DNA of 64,000 bases from Pelomonas sp. BJYL3 (GTDB lineage Bacteria > Pseudomonadota > Gammaproteobacteria > Burkholderiales > Burkholderiaceae_C). The stretch lies in the NCBI RefSeq assembly GCF_027257975.1, contig NZ_JANZKX010000003.1, forward strand, positions 793,296 through 857,295, in the 5' to 3' direction. Positions 18,001 to 26,193 of the stretch are shown here, one piece after another; the stretch's first letter is position 1, and every line of letters begins with the position of its first letter. Position numbers and translations under genes: made by a program. Below the pieces are notes generated by a model. The model saw only the letters and a list, made by a program, of their open reading frames with translations. It did no database searches and was not told where the DNA came from.

Positions 18001-18499
18001 TGGCCTGCTCACGGCCGAAGAAGACCTCGGCATGGCGGGTGTCGAAGGCCTGCAGGCCGCGGAAGGGCGAGCCACCGTGCCAGGCGCCGGGCCTCGCCTG
18101 ACCCTGGCCGCCGCGCACCGGCGCAATGACACGGTAGCCGCGCTTGCGGATGGTCTCGATGTACCGGGGCGCGGTGGCGCTGTCACCCAGGGCCCGGCGC
18201 AGCTGGTTGATGCTCTTGTGGACGGGGTTGTCTCCCAGGCCGCCCTCGACCAGGGCGTCGCCCCAGCAGCGCACGAGCAGGGCGTCGGCACTGACCACCT
18301 CACCGGGGTGCTCGCACAGGGCCAGGAGCACGGCCATGGCGCGCGGCTCGAGGGCAAGCTCACCCTCGGAGGCATGATGCAGCCGGTTGGCGGCTGGATC
18401 GACCCGCCAGTCTCCCAGCTCAAAGCGTTCAGCAGGCGGCCTCGCCTGCCCCGCGTTGCCGGCGGCGGCGGCGGCGGCAACGGTCCCCGTGACTGTCAT
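15074..18499 (-). CDS. Winged-helix / STAND ATPase / TM / TPR signalling protein
   Basis: A 1,141-residue multidomain protein. Residues 25-128 are an OmpR/CadC-type winged helix (RFELGDWRVDPAANRL, then PRYIETIRKRGYRVIAPV). Residues 144-560 are an nSTAND1-type NTPase: SPFRGLQAFDTRHAEVFFGR leads into the P-loop GPSGSGKTS (189-197), Walker B VLLFIDRLEALF (about 302-313), and VAHEALLRRWPRV near 545. A transmembrane helix follows (about 632-651), then helical TPR-like repeats to the end. This layout suggests a membrane-tethered one-component regulator: extracytoplasmic TPR sensor, cytosolic ATPase and DNA-binding head. A longer frame exists, but Met1 here directly precedes the domains and the 14-bp dispersed word lies 39 bp upstream of it. 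Targets are unknown. Confidence 0.85.
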   Translation of the reverse strand: MTVTGTVAAAAAAGNAGQARPPAERFELGDWRVDPAANRLHHASEGELALEPRAMAVLLALCEHPGEVVSADALLVRCWGDALVEGGLGDNPVHKSINQLRRALGDSATAPRYIETIRKRGYRVIAPVRGGQGQARPGAWHGGSPFRGLQAFDTRHAEVFFGREQATQDLLRSVSQQLQRQHGLVLVLGPSGSGKTSLVSAGLIPALAREPLAGRWRLVSHSQLDLADLSVPLADEAADHASPFALALAAALLDWETVDGEPLLDGFNAHDLARALRETPAAVLAELRAAMARQSSGNQAFVLLFIDRLEALFRPPLGEDGPRAAALQLLQALAESGCVLVVAACRNDYYPQLAQHPWLMQDKALGGHLDLAPPSRAEIAQMVRLPARAAGLSFGIDPSTQQRLDDLLCDAAAASPDALPLLQYTLEQLYQQRSPHGELSFAAYQALGGATGGMGGLEGVIAEQAEQLIRGLTPVQQGALPHVLSLLVLVGEDESSPVGGRRALWSELRSAAERELVRALVDARLLVSEHSTEFAREEPAFRVAHEALLRRWPRVTDWIAQHRQDLQTRARLRQQAQRWEQGGRAAEFLWPRGRQLQEGLRLGSSAAVALSATEWQFLKTSEGRAALGKRLGWATFVLITLLAGVASWSAWRNAGLVQEIGRKNENSQALVSLVLGRVLDELRPDSRLAVLEGIGKQALEVLGSHSEEKLSAVVRLQRAKALSVVGEAAFGKRQMDTAQGALNEAWALLSVGEPAPEHAAGWVKIQGAVAYWQGQLALAEGRAAQARDWSLRYRDLMAERVSRAPGDREAWVELGYALTTLGNMELKSGRWNDAARLFAESSSWLQKALQAQPEDAALAANWAHTLGYQASVARIQGQMNEALARCNQMVSVLRGLVRAGGNDLQLKYRLGKAQRVRYWVLADMRRDREAAEALAEALELARLLAGRDPENVEWRAGQLWAELDALAFHVGRQPFQAALPPEQIPDMLERARPMLKAQPGILSRIQAAWTQLRAQLALQQGQIDAAEALISQAAQQWAERLQAQQNDPYLLNQLAQADLFRARLPARGDPVATLAWCTSAQARWNQVVQLGFGAAPLEAKLILGACDGKAPLPQDWSALVAHGYAPGGPARFHSTAKEKSL

Positions 18500-18537
18500 G
18501 TCCCTGCACCTGGTGGCGCCGCGCGGCTGGCCCGAGA

Positions 18538-18551
18538 GGGTCAGGTCTTGC
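18538..18551 (+). repeat. Dispersed 14-bp word, copy 3
   Basis: GGGTCAGGTCTTGC, 39 bp upstream of the start of the STAND ATPase gene, on the strand opposite to that gene. Confidence 0.9.
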
Positions 18552-18729
18552 GGCGATGGGTCTTCGCATGGGGGCCTGCGGCCCCGTGGCATGGCGGGGA
18601 GTATAGAAGTCAGCAGGCGCACGACAGGGACGGGAAACCCAGGAGGGTGCCCCGCGGAGAACCGTTGCCATGCTAATCAGGCCGGCCGGCGGCGCCGGCA
18701 TCAGCTGGGCATCAGCCGCCAGCCCGGGC

Positions 18730-19110
18730 TCAGTGGCCGTAGCCCAGGTCCCGCACGTCGACCAGCGTGCCGTTCTCGAAGCGCAGGGCCTGCATGAACT
18801 GCTGCGGGCCGAAGTTGTAGACCCACTCGTCGATCACCACCGGCACCTGGCGTTCCACCTCCACCGCCGTCTGCACAGGCGGCCCACCCGGGGAGCCGCG
18901 ACCCCAGACCGTCTCGCGCACCCGCTGGAGGCGGTACTCGGTGCGCTGGTCCTGGGTGAAGGGGCTGCCGCACTTGCCCAACACCTCGGCCTTGCGCAGC
19001 CCCGGATCGATCACGAAGGCGTTGCAGCGGAAGGCCTGGGCACCGCCATGGAAAGCGCCCAGCAGCGCGAGCAGCGCGGTCAGGCGTCCGAGAGTGAGAG
19101 AAGCGCTCAT
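18730..19110 (-). CDS. DUF2845 secreted protein
   Basis: A 126-residue exported protein: signal peptide of about 25 residues ending AQA, then FRCNAFVIDPGLRKAEVLGKC, the signature of DUF2845 (Cys-rich start, conserved KAEVLxKCG), followed by a beta-rich domain (VVIDEWVYNFGPQQFMQALRF). Function of the family is unknown; members are small periplasmic proteins of Proteobacteria. It starts 42 bp after the stop of rpe on the same strand, so it may be the distal gene of an rpe transcript. Confidence 0.8.
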   Translation of the reverse strand: MSASLTLGRLTALLALLGAFHGGAQAFRCNAFVIDPGLRKAEVLGKCGSPFTQDQRTEYRLQRVRETVWGRGSPGGPPVQTAVEVERQVPVVIDEWVYNFGPQQFMQALRFENGTLVDVRDLGYGH

Positions 19111-19152
19111 CCGGGCTCAACGCGGCGGCAGCCGCAGCGGCTGACCGCGCGG

Positions 19153-19830
19153 TCAGCGCGCCAGCTCGGCGCGCATGGCGTCGATGACGGCCTTGTAGTC
19201 GGGCTTGCCGAAGATGGCGGAGCCGGCCACGAAGGTGTCGGCGCCGGCGTCCGCGATCTGGCGGATGTTGTCGACCTTGACGCCGCCGTCGATCTCCAGG
19301 CGGATGTCACGACCGCTGGCCTCGATGATCCGGCGGGCCTTCTCCAGCTTCTTCAGCGCGCTGGGGATGAAGCTCTGGCCGCCAAAGCCGGGGTTCACGC
19401 TCATGATCAGGACCAGGTCGACCTTGTCGATGACCCATTCCAGCACATCCAGCGGCGTGCCCGGGTTGAAGACCAGGCCGGCCTGCTTGCCCTCGCCCTT
19501 GATCAGCTGCAGGGTGCGGTCGACATGGGCCGAGGCCTCGGGGTGGAAGCTGACCAGATCGGCGCCGGCCTTGCAGAAGGCCTGGGCCAGGGCATCCACG
19601 GGCTGGACCATCAGGTGGACGTCGATGGGCGCGGGCGTGCCGTCGGGCTTGACGGCGTGCTTCTTCAGGGCCTCGCACACCATGGGGCCGAAGGTCAGGT
19701 TGGGCACGTAATGGTTGTCCATCACGTCGAAGTGGATCCAGTCGGCGCCGGCCGCCAGCACGTTGCGGACCTCCTCGCCCAGGCGGGCGAAGTCGGCGGA
19801 GAGGATGCTGGGGGCGATGCGGTGGCTCAT
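19153..19830 (-). CDS. rpe: Ribulose-phosphate 3-epimerase
   Basis: A 225-residue TIM-barrel epimerase interconverting ribulose 5-phosphate and xylulose 5-phosphate in the pentose phosphate and Calvin pathways. Metal ligands and catalytic acids are in [30 protein letters not shown] (catalytic Asp), [20 protein letters not shown] and LEIDGGVK, followed by [13 protein letters not shown] for phosphate binding. Length is standard. Transcription is on the minus strand, with tag upstream (98 bp) and the DUF2845 gene downstream. Confidence 0.96.
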   Translation of the reverse strand: MSHRIAPSILSADFARLGEEVRNVLAAGADWIHFDVMDNHYVPNLTFGPMVCEALKKHAVKPDGTPAPIDVHLMVQPVDALAQAFCKAGADLVSFHPEASAHVDRTLQLIKGEGKQAGLVFNPGTPLDVLEWVIDKVDLVLIMSVNPGFGGQSFIPSALKKLEKARRIIEASGRDIRLEIDGGVKVDNIRQIADAGADTFVAGSAIFGKPDYKAVIDAMRAELAR

Positions 19831-19928
19831 GGCGGGCGGTGCTTGGGAGGATTGGCCCCGGCCGTCAGGGGGCCGGGGAGGCAGAACCCGTGATTTTACG
19901 AAAGCACGCCACCCCGGCGGCGCCGGAT

Positions 19929-20540
19929 TCAGCGCGGCGGCGTGAAAGCCTGCCGCGCCTGGTCCACCCGGACCCGCCAGCCGCAGCCGGGGGCGTGGTC
20001 GTTGATCAGGCCCATGGCCTGCATGAAGGCATAGCAGGTGGTGGGGCCGACGAACTTGAAGCCCCGGGCGCGCAGGGTCTTGGACAGGCGGCGCGAGGTC
20101 TCTGATTCACCGCGCACCGGCGCCTCGGCCGCGGCCGTCTCCTCGAAGGCCCAGAAGAAGGCCGCCAGCGAGCCGAACTCCTCGCGCAGGGCCGGCACCA
20201 GGCGGGCATTGTGGATGGCGGCCTCGATCTTGCCGCGGTGGCGCACGATGCCGGCGTCGGCCAGCAGGCGTTGCACGTCGGAGTCGTCAAAGGCTGCGAC
20301 CCGGTCGGGATCGAAACCGGCAAAGCCCGCGCGGAAGGCCTCGCGCTTGGCCAGGATGGTGCGCCAGCTGAGCCCTGACTGGAACCCCTCCAGGCACAGC
20401 TTCTCGAACAGGCGCTTTTCGTCGCTGACGGGAAAGCCCCATTCCGTGTCATGGTAGTGACGGTAGGCCTCGAAGCCGGGCGCCTCGCACCAGGCGCAGC
20501 GGGCTTGGCCGTCCTCGGCCACATGGATTCGGGTGTTCAT
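19929..20540 (-). CDS. tag: DNA-3-methyladenine glycosylase I
   Basis: A 203-residue Tag enzyme, which excises 3-methyladenine from alkylated DNA. Evidence: the zinc-site opening RCAWCEAP, then [20 protein letters not shown], the catalytic-region [19 protein letters not shown], and the C-terminal [20 protein letters not shown] carrying further conserved residues. Length fits the family (about 190-205). The start at 20540 is fixed by the Zn-binding N-terminus. It is divergent from apaG, with 134 bp between the starts. Confidence 0.94.
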   Translation of the reverse strand: MNTRIHVAEDGQARCAWCEAPGFEAYRHYHDTEWGFPVSDEKRLFEKLCLEGFQSGLSWRTILAKREAFRAGFAGFDPDRVAAFDDSDVQRLLADAGIVRHRGKIEAAIHNARLVPALREEFGSLAAFFWAFEETAAAEAPVRGESETSRRLSKTLRARGFKFVGPTTCYAFMQAMGLINDHAPGCGWRVRVDQARQAFTPPR

Positions 20541-20674
20541 GGCGGAGCCTTCGCGGCGTCGGGAAAGGCCCGGAGCTTAAGCGCGGCCGTGCCCCGCCGT
20601 CGTCCTCCATCTGTGCGAGTGACGCACATCGCACAAATACCAGGGCTTTGGCGCCAGTCCATAGAATGGGTCGC

Positions 20675-21049
20675 ATGGCCCATCTCGAATTCAAGTGCAC
20701 GGTGCAAGTCGCCGCGCTGCCCGAGCAGACCGACCCCGATCGCGGTCTGCATGCCTACAGCTACACCATCACCATCACCAATGCGGGTGACACACCCGCC
20801 CAGTTGATCGCGCGGGAATGGACCATCTCCGATGCCGCCGGCACGGTGCAGGAAGTGCGCGGGCTTGCCGTCGTGGGGCACCAGCCGCTGCTGCAGCCGG
20901 GGGAGAGCTTCCGCTACAGCTCCTGGGCGCAGATTGCCACGCCCCAGGGCACCATGCGCGGGCGCTACCTCTGCGTGAGCGAAGACGCCGAAGTCTTCTA
21001 CGCCGACATCCCCGAATTCCTGCTGGCCGAGGCCAGCCAGCTGCATTGA
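20675..21049 (+). CDS. apaG: ApaG protein
   Basis: A 124-residue ApaG with the immunoglobulin-like fold. Recognisable segments are HAYSYTITITNAGDTPAQLI, AREWTISDAAGTVQEVRG, VVGHQPLLQPGESFRYSSW and the glycine-containing GTMRGRYLC. ApaG is linked to Co2+/Mg2+ efflux phenotypes in enterics, but its biochemical role is unsettled. ATG 20675 gives the family length; an ATG three codons earlier is possible. Its stop overlaps the next start by one base (TGATG), so it is co-translated with the Gcr-type gene. Confidence 0.93.
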   Translation: MAHLEFKCTVQVAALPEQTDPDRGLHAYSYTITITNAGDTPAQLIAREWTISDAAGTVQEVRGLAVVGHQPLLQPGESFRYSSWAQIATPQGTMRGRYLCVSEDAEVFYADIPEFLLAEASQLH

Positions 21050-23067
21050 TGACGGGCCGCTTCTTCAGGAACCCCGCGGCCTGGGACCTCACGGCCCTGC
21101 TCAACGCCGCCGACCCCAAGGCCGCGCTGCCGGCACGCAATCTGTGGCTGGCCCGCCTGCTGGAGTGGCTGCGCCACGCGCCCACCTCGCGCGAGGATGC
21201 CCGCGCCGCCGGCGCCACCCCCCTGCCCCTGCTGCGCCTGAAGCACCTGCTCAATGTGCTGGAGCGGCATCCCGAGCATCAGGCCGCGGTGCGCGGCGTG
21301 ATCGCCCGCTGCTGGAGCGAGCTCAATGCCATCGGCCTCTTCGCCGATGTCGGCTTCGCGCCGCGCATGGCCCTGTGGGGCGAGGTCTTTCACCGCCTCC
21401 GGCTGCGCCTGCTGCCGGGCACGGTGGACACCTCCGAGCTGGGCGAGCTCTTCGCGCAGCTCTTCCCCGAAGCCGACGACGAGGCCTGGCTGCGCCAGAT
21501 CGACGCCCCCCTGCAGGCCCGTCTGCAGGCCCTGGTGTTCCCGCAGGACGACGACGGCGGCTGGCGCGCCCCCATGCGCGACGCGCTGACCGTGCTGGTC
21601 AGCTCCGTGCGGGCCGCCGGGCTGTCCGGGCCGCTGCGCCTGCGCATGGGCGCGGACACCTTGGCCGGGCACCCCTTCGAGCAGCTGGCGCGGGCCAGCG
21701 AGCAGTTCGTCCAGGCCCTGGATGGTCCTGACGAAACCACCCTGCGCCAGGCCCTGCAGGTGCTGCGCGCCCTGCTGGACCAGTGCCGCAGCGCCGTGCA
21801 GTCCGTGCCCGAGCACCTGGAGACCTATGGCGTCTCGGTGGACATCATCTTCGACGTCGAGCAGCTCACCGAGCGCCTGCGCCGCATCGAGGATCTGCTG
21901 GACTGCCTGGTCGCGCCGGACCCCGCGCCGCGCCTGCTGCAGCTCACCGCCGACCTCGTCCGTGTCACCCACGAGCGCCGCAGCCTGCGCACGCTCTTCG
22001 CGCGCCACTATTCGCTGCTGGCCCGCAAGGTGGCCGAGCGCAGCGCCGAGACGGGTGAGCACTACATCACCCGTGACCGCGCTGAGTACCGCGGCATGCT
22101 GCGCCGCGCGGCCGGCGGCGGGGCGGTGATCGCCGGCACCGTCTTCGCGAAATTCGCGGTGATGGCTCTGGGGCTCAGCGCCTTCTGGGCCGGCTTCTGG
22201 GCCGGCGCCAACTATGCGCTGAGCTTCGTCATCATCCACCTGCTGCACTGGACCGTGGCCACCAAGCAGCCGGCCATGACGGCGCCGGCCATGGCTCACA
22301 AGCTGAGCCAGATCGGCACCGACGAAGGCCTGGACGGCTTCGTCGACGAGGTGGCGCACCTGGTGCGCTCGCAGGTGGCGGGCATCCTGGGCAACCTGGC
22401 CGTCGTGGCCCCCCTCGTGCTGCTGGTGCAGGGCACCGCCGTGCTGCTGGCCGGCGCGCCCTTGGTGGGCGAGAAGGACGCGCACTACGCCCTGCATTCG
22501 CTCAATGTGCTGGGCCCGTCGTGGCTGTATGCGGCCTTCACCGGCGTGCTGCTCTTCATCTCCAGCCTGATCGCGGGCTGGGCGGAGAACTGGTTCGTCT
22601 TCCACCGCCTGGACAGCGCCATCGCCTGGAACCCGCGCATCGTGGCGCGCCTGGGGCCGACCCGGGCGCAGGCCTGGGCGGCGTGGTGGCGGGCCAATGT
22701 CTCGGGCATGGCCGCCAACATCAGCCTGGGCCTGATGCTGGGCCTGGTGCCGGCGCTGCTGCAGTTCCTGGGCCTGCCGATCGAGGTGCGCCACGTGACC
22801 CTCTCGACCGGCCAGCTGGCGGCCGCCGTGGGCGCACTGGGGCCCGGCGTGGCGCTCACCGCGCCCTTCTGGCTGTGCGTGCTGGGCATTGCGGGCACCG
22901 GCGTCCTGAACCTGGTGGTGAGCTTTGCCCTGGCCTTCCGCGTGGCGCTGCGCTCGCGCGGCATCCAGCTGGCGGACCGGGCCCGCGTGCGCCGCGCGAT
23001 CTGGCACCGCCTGCGCCGTTCGCCGGGAAGCTTCCTCTCCCCCCCGGCTGACCCCTCCGGCCGGTGA
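21049..23067 (+). CDS. Gcr-type 'site-specific recombinase' family membrane protein
   Basis: A 672-residue protein of the family annotated as site-specific recombinase (Gcr of Neisseria; SpecificRecomb). The N-terminal 330 residues are helical and soluble; the second half contains about six hydrophobic helices (for example AVIAGTVFAKFAVMALGLSA, GILGNLAVVAPLVLLVQGTA, LYAAFTGVLLFISSLIAGWA) and the conserved GWAENWFVFHRLDSAI. No tyrosine- or serine-recombinase catalytic signature is visible, so the name should be read as a family label; a membrane function is more likely. It is translationally coupled to apaG. Confidence 0.85.
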   Translation: MTGRFFRNPAAWDLTALLNAADPKAALPARNLWLARLLEWLRHAPTSREDARAAGATPLPLLRLKHLLNVLERHPEHQAAVRGVIARCWSELNAIGLFADVGFAPRMALWGEVFHRLRLRLLPGTVDTSELGELFAQLFPEADDEAWLRQIDAPLQARLQALVFPQDDDGGWRAPMRDALTVLVSSVRAAGLSGPLRLRMGADTLAGHPFEQLARASEQFVQALDGPDETTLRQALQVLRALLDQCRSAVQSVPEHLETYGVSVDIIFDVEQLTERLRRIEDLLDCLVAPDPAPRLLQLTADLVRVTHERRSLRTLFARHYSLLARKVAERSAETGEHYITRDRAEYRGMLRRAAGGGAVIAGTVFAKFAVMALGLSAFWAGFWAGANYALSFVIIHLLHWTVATKQPAMTAPAMAHKLSQIGTDEGLDGFVDEVAHLVRSQVAGILGNLAVVAPLVLLVQGTAVLLAGAPLVGEKDAHYALHSLNVLGPSWLYAAFTGVLLFISSLIAGWAENWFVFHRLDSAIAWNPRIVARLGPTRAQAWAAWWRANVSGMAANISLGLMLGLVPALLQFLGLPIEVRHVTLSTGQLAAAVGALGPGVALTAPFWLCVLGIAGTGVLNLVVSFALAFRVALRSRGIQLADRARVRRAIWHRLRRSPGSFLSPPADPSGR

Positions 23068-23151
23068 CGGGGCGGCCCCTGCCGGCCTCGCCGGCTCCCG
23101 GTGGATGCACCCGCGGCTGCGGCCGCAGGGCATGGCCGGGGGAGGCGGTGG

Positions 23152-23283
23152 TCAGCGCCTGCTGTCGTCCTGCTCGGGCGGCAGCTCGCGCTCGCCGCGC
23201 TTGCGGCCGGAGAACATGGTCCACCAGACGATGAAGATCAGCAGGCCCAGGGCCCCCAGGGCCTCCAGCACAATCACGCCCAT
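23152..23283 (-). CDS. Small single-pass membrane protein
   Basis: A 43-residue protein: one hydrophobic helix (VIVLEALGALGLLIFIVWW) followed by a basic segment SGRKRGERE and an acidic tail. A good ribosome site (AGGAAG, about 8 bp before the ATG) supports translation. Its start codon overlaps the proposed mltA ATG on the other strand within the palindrome CATG at 23281-23284. The topology rule predicts N-out/C-in. Function unknown. Confidence 0.65.
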   Translation of the reverse strand: MGVIVLEALGALGLLIFIVWWTMFSGRKRGERELPPEQDDSRR

Positions 23284-24475
23284 GTTGTTCGCTTCCTCTT
23301 CCTTCCAGGCCCGCCCATCCACTGCTGCTCCCGGCCGGGGCCGGCGAGTCTGGCTGGGCGCGGCGATTCTAGGGCTGCTGGCCGCGTGCAGCAGCACACA
23401 GCCGCCGCCGACGGCGCCCGTCACCGTCCCGCCGGGCACCCCTGCGGTCGAGACGCCCCAGGGCAGCGCCCCGGTGATGCTGCGCGAGCGTTCGCGCTGG
23501 GTGCAGGCCAGCTGGGCCGAACTGCCCGGCTGGAGCGAGGACAGCACCCTGGCCGCCTGGCCCGCGCTCCTTCGCTCCTGCAGCAAGCCGGCACCGGGCT
23601 GGACCCAGACCTGCGCCCAGGCCCTGGCCGCGAACCCGCACGACGAGATCGAGATGCGGGCCTGGCTCCGCGAGCACCTGCAGCCCTGGCGGGTCGAGAG
23701 CCTGGAGGGCCAGACCGAAGGCCTGGTGACCGGCTACTTCGAGCCCCTGCTGCAGGCGGCCCGCAAGCCGCAGGGCGCCTTCCGCATCCCCCTGCACGGC
23801 GTGCCGCCCGACCTCGCCCAGCGCAAGCCCTTCTACACGCGCGCCCAGATCGAGGGTGATGCCACGGTGAAGGCGCGCCTCAGGCCGCTGGAGCTGGCCT
23901 ACGTGGACGACGCGCTGGAGGCCCTGGTGCTGCACATCCAGGGATCAGGCCGAGTGCAGATGCGCGAGCCCGATGGCCAGACCCGCCTGCTGCGCCTGGC
24001 CTTCGCAGGGCACAACGACCAGCCCTACCAGTCCATCGGCCGCTATCTCATCGACAAGGGCGAGCTGCGGCCCGGCGAGGCCTCCTGGCCGCAGATCCGC
24101 GATTGGGCGCGGCGCAATCCGGCGCGCATGACCGAGCTGCTGTGGGCCAATCCGCGCTATGTGTTCTTCCGCGAGGAAGCGCTGCCTGATCCCGAACTGG
24201 GCCCCAAGGGCGCCCAGGGCGTGCCGCTGACGCCGGGCCGCTCCATTGCGGTCGACAAGGCCAGCATCCCCTATGGCACGCCCGTGTGGCTGGAGGCCAC
24301 CGAGCCCCTCAGCAGCACGCCCCTGCGCCGCCTGGTCGTGGCGCAGGACACCGGCAGCGCCATCGTCGGCGCGGTGCGCGCCGACTTCTTCTGGGGCTGG
24401 GGCCCCGAGGCCGAGGCCCAGGCGGGGCGCATGAAGCAACCCTTGAAGCTGTGGGTGCTTTGGCCGCGCAGTTGA
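23282..24475 (+). CDS. mltA: Membrane-bound lytic murein transglycosylase A
   Basis: A 397-residue MltA lipoprotein. The lipobox LLAACSS follows a hydrophobic signal (VWLGAAILGLLAAC), predicting attachment to the outer membrane. MltA-domain marks are VTGYFEPLLQAARKPQG, LHIQGSGRVQM, YQSIGRYLIDKGEL, NPRYVFFRE and the 3D-type end VVAQDTGSAIVGAVRADFF, with the catalytic Asp in AQDTG. It cleaves peptidoglycan to 1,6-anhydro products. The start is uncertain: ATG 23282 gives a 30-residue n-region, has no clear ribosome site and overlaps the divergent small gene's start; an ATG at 23217 is an alternative. Confidence 0.9.
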   Translation: MLFASSSFQARPSTAAPGRGRRVWLGAAILGLLAACSSTQPPPTAPVTVPPGTPAVETPQGSAPVMLRERSRWVQASWAELPGWSEDSTLAAWPALLRSCSKPAPGWTQTCAQALAANPHDEIEMRAWLREHLQPWRVESLEGQTEGLVTGYFEPLLQAARKPQGAFRIPLHGVPPDLAQRKPFYTRAQIEGDATVKARLRPLELAYVDDALEALVLHIQGSGRVQMREPDGQTRLLRLAFAGHNDQPYQSIGRYLIDKGELRPGEASWPQIRDWARRNPARMTELLWANPRYVFFREEALPDPELGPKGAQGVPLTPGRSIAVDKASIPYGTPVWLEATEPLSSTPLRRLVVAQDTGSAIVGAVRADFFWGWGPEAEAQAGRMKQPLKLWVLWPRS

Positions 24476-24575
24476 GCCAGCAGGCCGCGCATCGCCGATG
24501 AACAGGCGCGCATCCGCGGTGAATGGGTCCCGTCCTGTTGCGAACGAACCTTCATCGCCACCCCTGATGGGCACT

Positions 24576-24589
24576 TACCCGGCCGGGTA
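24576..24589. promoter_or_regulatory. Perfect 14-bp palindrome upstream of the kinase operon
   Basis: TACCCGGCCGGGTA is perfectly self-complementary and lies 138 bp before the PAS-kinase start, in the 251-bp gap after mltA. It could be an operator or a short hairpin. Only the symmetry is seen. Confidence 0.3.
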
Positions 24590-24726
24590 GCACCGCGCAG
24601 ATCGCCCTGCCCATGGGCCATTCCGACGCCCTGGCAGGACTCCCAGGCTTGTGTGCCCTCGGGAATGCAGATAAGGTCTGGGCACGAGCGCGGGTCTATG
24701 CAACCCGATTCCAGGGAGCGTTGGTC

Positions 24727-26193
24727 ATGGCTGTAGAGCAGAGCTTGTCACCGTCCGTCGGGGAGTTGCGTGCCGTCCTCGAGCATGCGCCGGTCGGCGT
24801 GCTGGTGGTGAGCCGGACTCCCGCGCGCATCCTGTATGCCAATATCGCGCTGGAACGGATGCTGGGTTACGAGCCCGGCTCCCTGACCGGCCAGACCCTG
24901 GAGCAGCTGCTGCCGCAGGCCGCACGGCCTCATCACGACGCCTGGATGGCCGAGTTCTTCGCCGACCCGCGCCAGCGCCGCATGGGCGCCGGACGCGAGC
25001 TGTTCGCGCAGCACCGCGAGGGTCACGCCGTGCCGGTCGAGATCGCGTTGGCGCCGATGCAGCTGGATGGTCAGCTCTGCGCCGCGGCCTACATCTCCGA
25101 CCTCTCCCTGCGGCGCCAGATGCAGCGCCAGTTCGAGCAGATCTTCGCGGCCATGCCCCAGGGCCTGCTCATCGTCGACGAGCAGGGCCGGATCAAGCTC
25201 AGCAATCCCGCGCTGGAGGCGCAGTTCGGCTATGCGGCCGGCGAACTGCTGGGCCAGCCGATGGAAGTCCTGCTGCCGCAGCGCTACCGGGCCGGCCATG
25301 TACATCACCGCGACGGCTACGCCCGGCAACCCACGCAGCGCTGGATGGGAGCGGGCCGCGATCTCACGGCCCTGCACAAGTCAGGGCAGGAGTTCCCGGT
25401 GGAGATCGCGCTGGCCATGCTGGACATGCACGACGGCCGCCAGGCCCTGGCCATGGTCAGCGACATCTCGCTGCGCAAGAAGGCCGAGGCTGCCCTGCAG
25501 CAGACCAATGCCCAGCTGGAGGAGTTCACCTACGTGGCCTCGCACGACCTGCGCTCCCCGCTGCGCGGCATCGGCGACCTGCTCAGCTGGATCCGCGAGG
25601 ACCTGCCCGAATCGGCCCTGACACCCGCCGTGCTGCAGAACTTCGAGCGCGCCAGCACCCGCATCGAGCGGGCCGAACGCATGATCGACGACCTGCTGGA
25701 CTACGCACGCGCCGGCCAGCGCGACCAGCGCCTCGAGGCGGTGGAGCCCAGGCTGCTGATCGAGGAAGTCCTGTCACTGGTGCACATGCCGCCGGACTTC
25801 CAGGTGGAGGTGGACGTCGAAGGCCAGGCCTTCACGACCCCGCGCGTGCCGCTGAGCCTCAGCCTGCGCAACCTCGTAAGCAATGCCGTCAAGCACCACG
25901 GCGGGACGAAGGGTCGCATCCTCATCCAGATGCGGGAAGAGGGCCGCTTCAATGTCTTCACCATCGAGGACGACGGCCAGGGCATCCCCGCGGGGGCCGA
26001 TGAACGGATCTTCAAGCTCTTCCATCGCGCCAACACCACGACGGCAGGGCACGGCGTCGGGCTGGCGGTGACGCGACGCATGATCAACGCCCACGGCGGC
26101 GCCATCGTCACCAGCCGGCAGGGCCTGCTCGGCGGCGCCTGCTTCCGTGTCCACTGGCCCCGCATCGTCATGAAGGAGGTCGACGATGACTAG
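24727..26193 (+). CDS. PAS-PAS sensor histidine kinase
   Basis: A 488-residue cytosolic kinase without membrane segments. PAS1 (about 12-125: LRAVLEHAPVGVLVVSR, then ANIALERMLGYEPGSLTGQT) and PAS2 (about 135-255: FAAMPQGLLIVDEQGRIKLS) share the GAGREL/GAGRDL and VPVEIALA elements. HisKA has the H-box VASHDLRSPLRGIG with His273; the ATPase has the N-box RNLVSNAVKHHGG, G1 EDDGQGIP and G2 GHGVGLAV. This resembles bacteriophytochrome-type kinases that pair with single-domain receivers. Start 24727 is chosen for the GGGAGCG site upstream and the PAS boundary. The stop overlaps the next gene by 8 bp, and a perfect AAGGAGGT for that gene lies inside this one. Confidence 0.92.
   Translation: MAVEQSLSPSVGELRAVLEHAPVGVLVVSRTPARILYANIALERMLGYEPGSLTGQTLEQLLPQAARPHHDAWMAEFFADPRQRRMGAGRELFAQHREGHAVPVEIALAPMQLDGQLCAAAYISDLSLRRQMQRQFEQIFAAMPQGLLIVDEQGRIKLSNPALEAQFGYAAGELLGQPMEVLLPQRYRAGHVHHRDGYARQPTQRWMGAGRDLTALHKSGQEFPVEIALAMLDMHDGRQALAMVSDISLRKKAEAALQQTNAQLEEFTYVASHDLRSPLRGIGDLLSWIREDLPESALTPAVLQNFERASTRIERAERMIDDLLDYARAGQRDQRLEAVEPRLLIEEVLSLVHMPPDFQVEVDVEGQAFTTPRVPLSLSLRNLVSNAVKHHGGTKGRILIQMREEGRFNVFTIEDDGQGIPAGADERIFKLFHRANTTTAGHGVGLAVTRRMINAHGGAIVTSRQGLLGGACFRVHWPRIVMKEVDDD

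Noticed and set aside
15101..18676. An equally long open frame antisense to the STAND ATPase gene
   Set aside because: Same reason: compositional shadow without any domain, while the opposite strand has P-loop and winged-helix motifs.
21049..23067. Reading the Gcr-type protein as a true site-specific recombinase
   Set aside because: No catalytic Tyr or Ser recombinase motif, and several membrane helices; the name is a legacy label.
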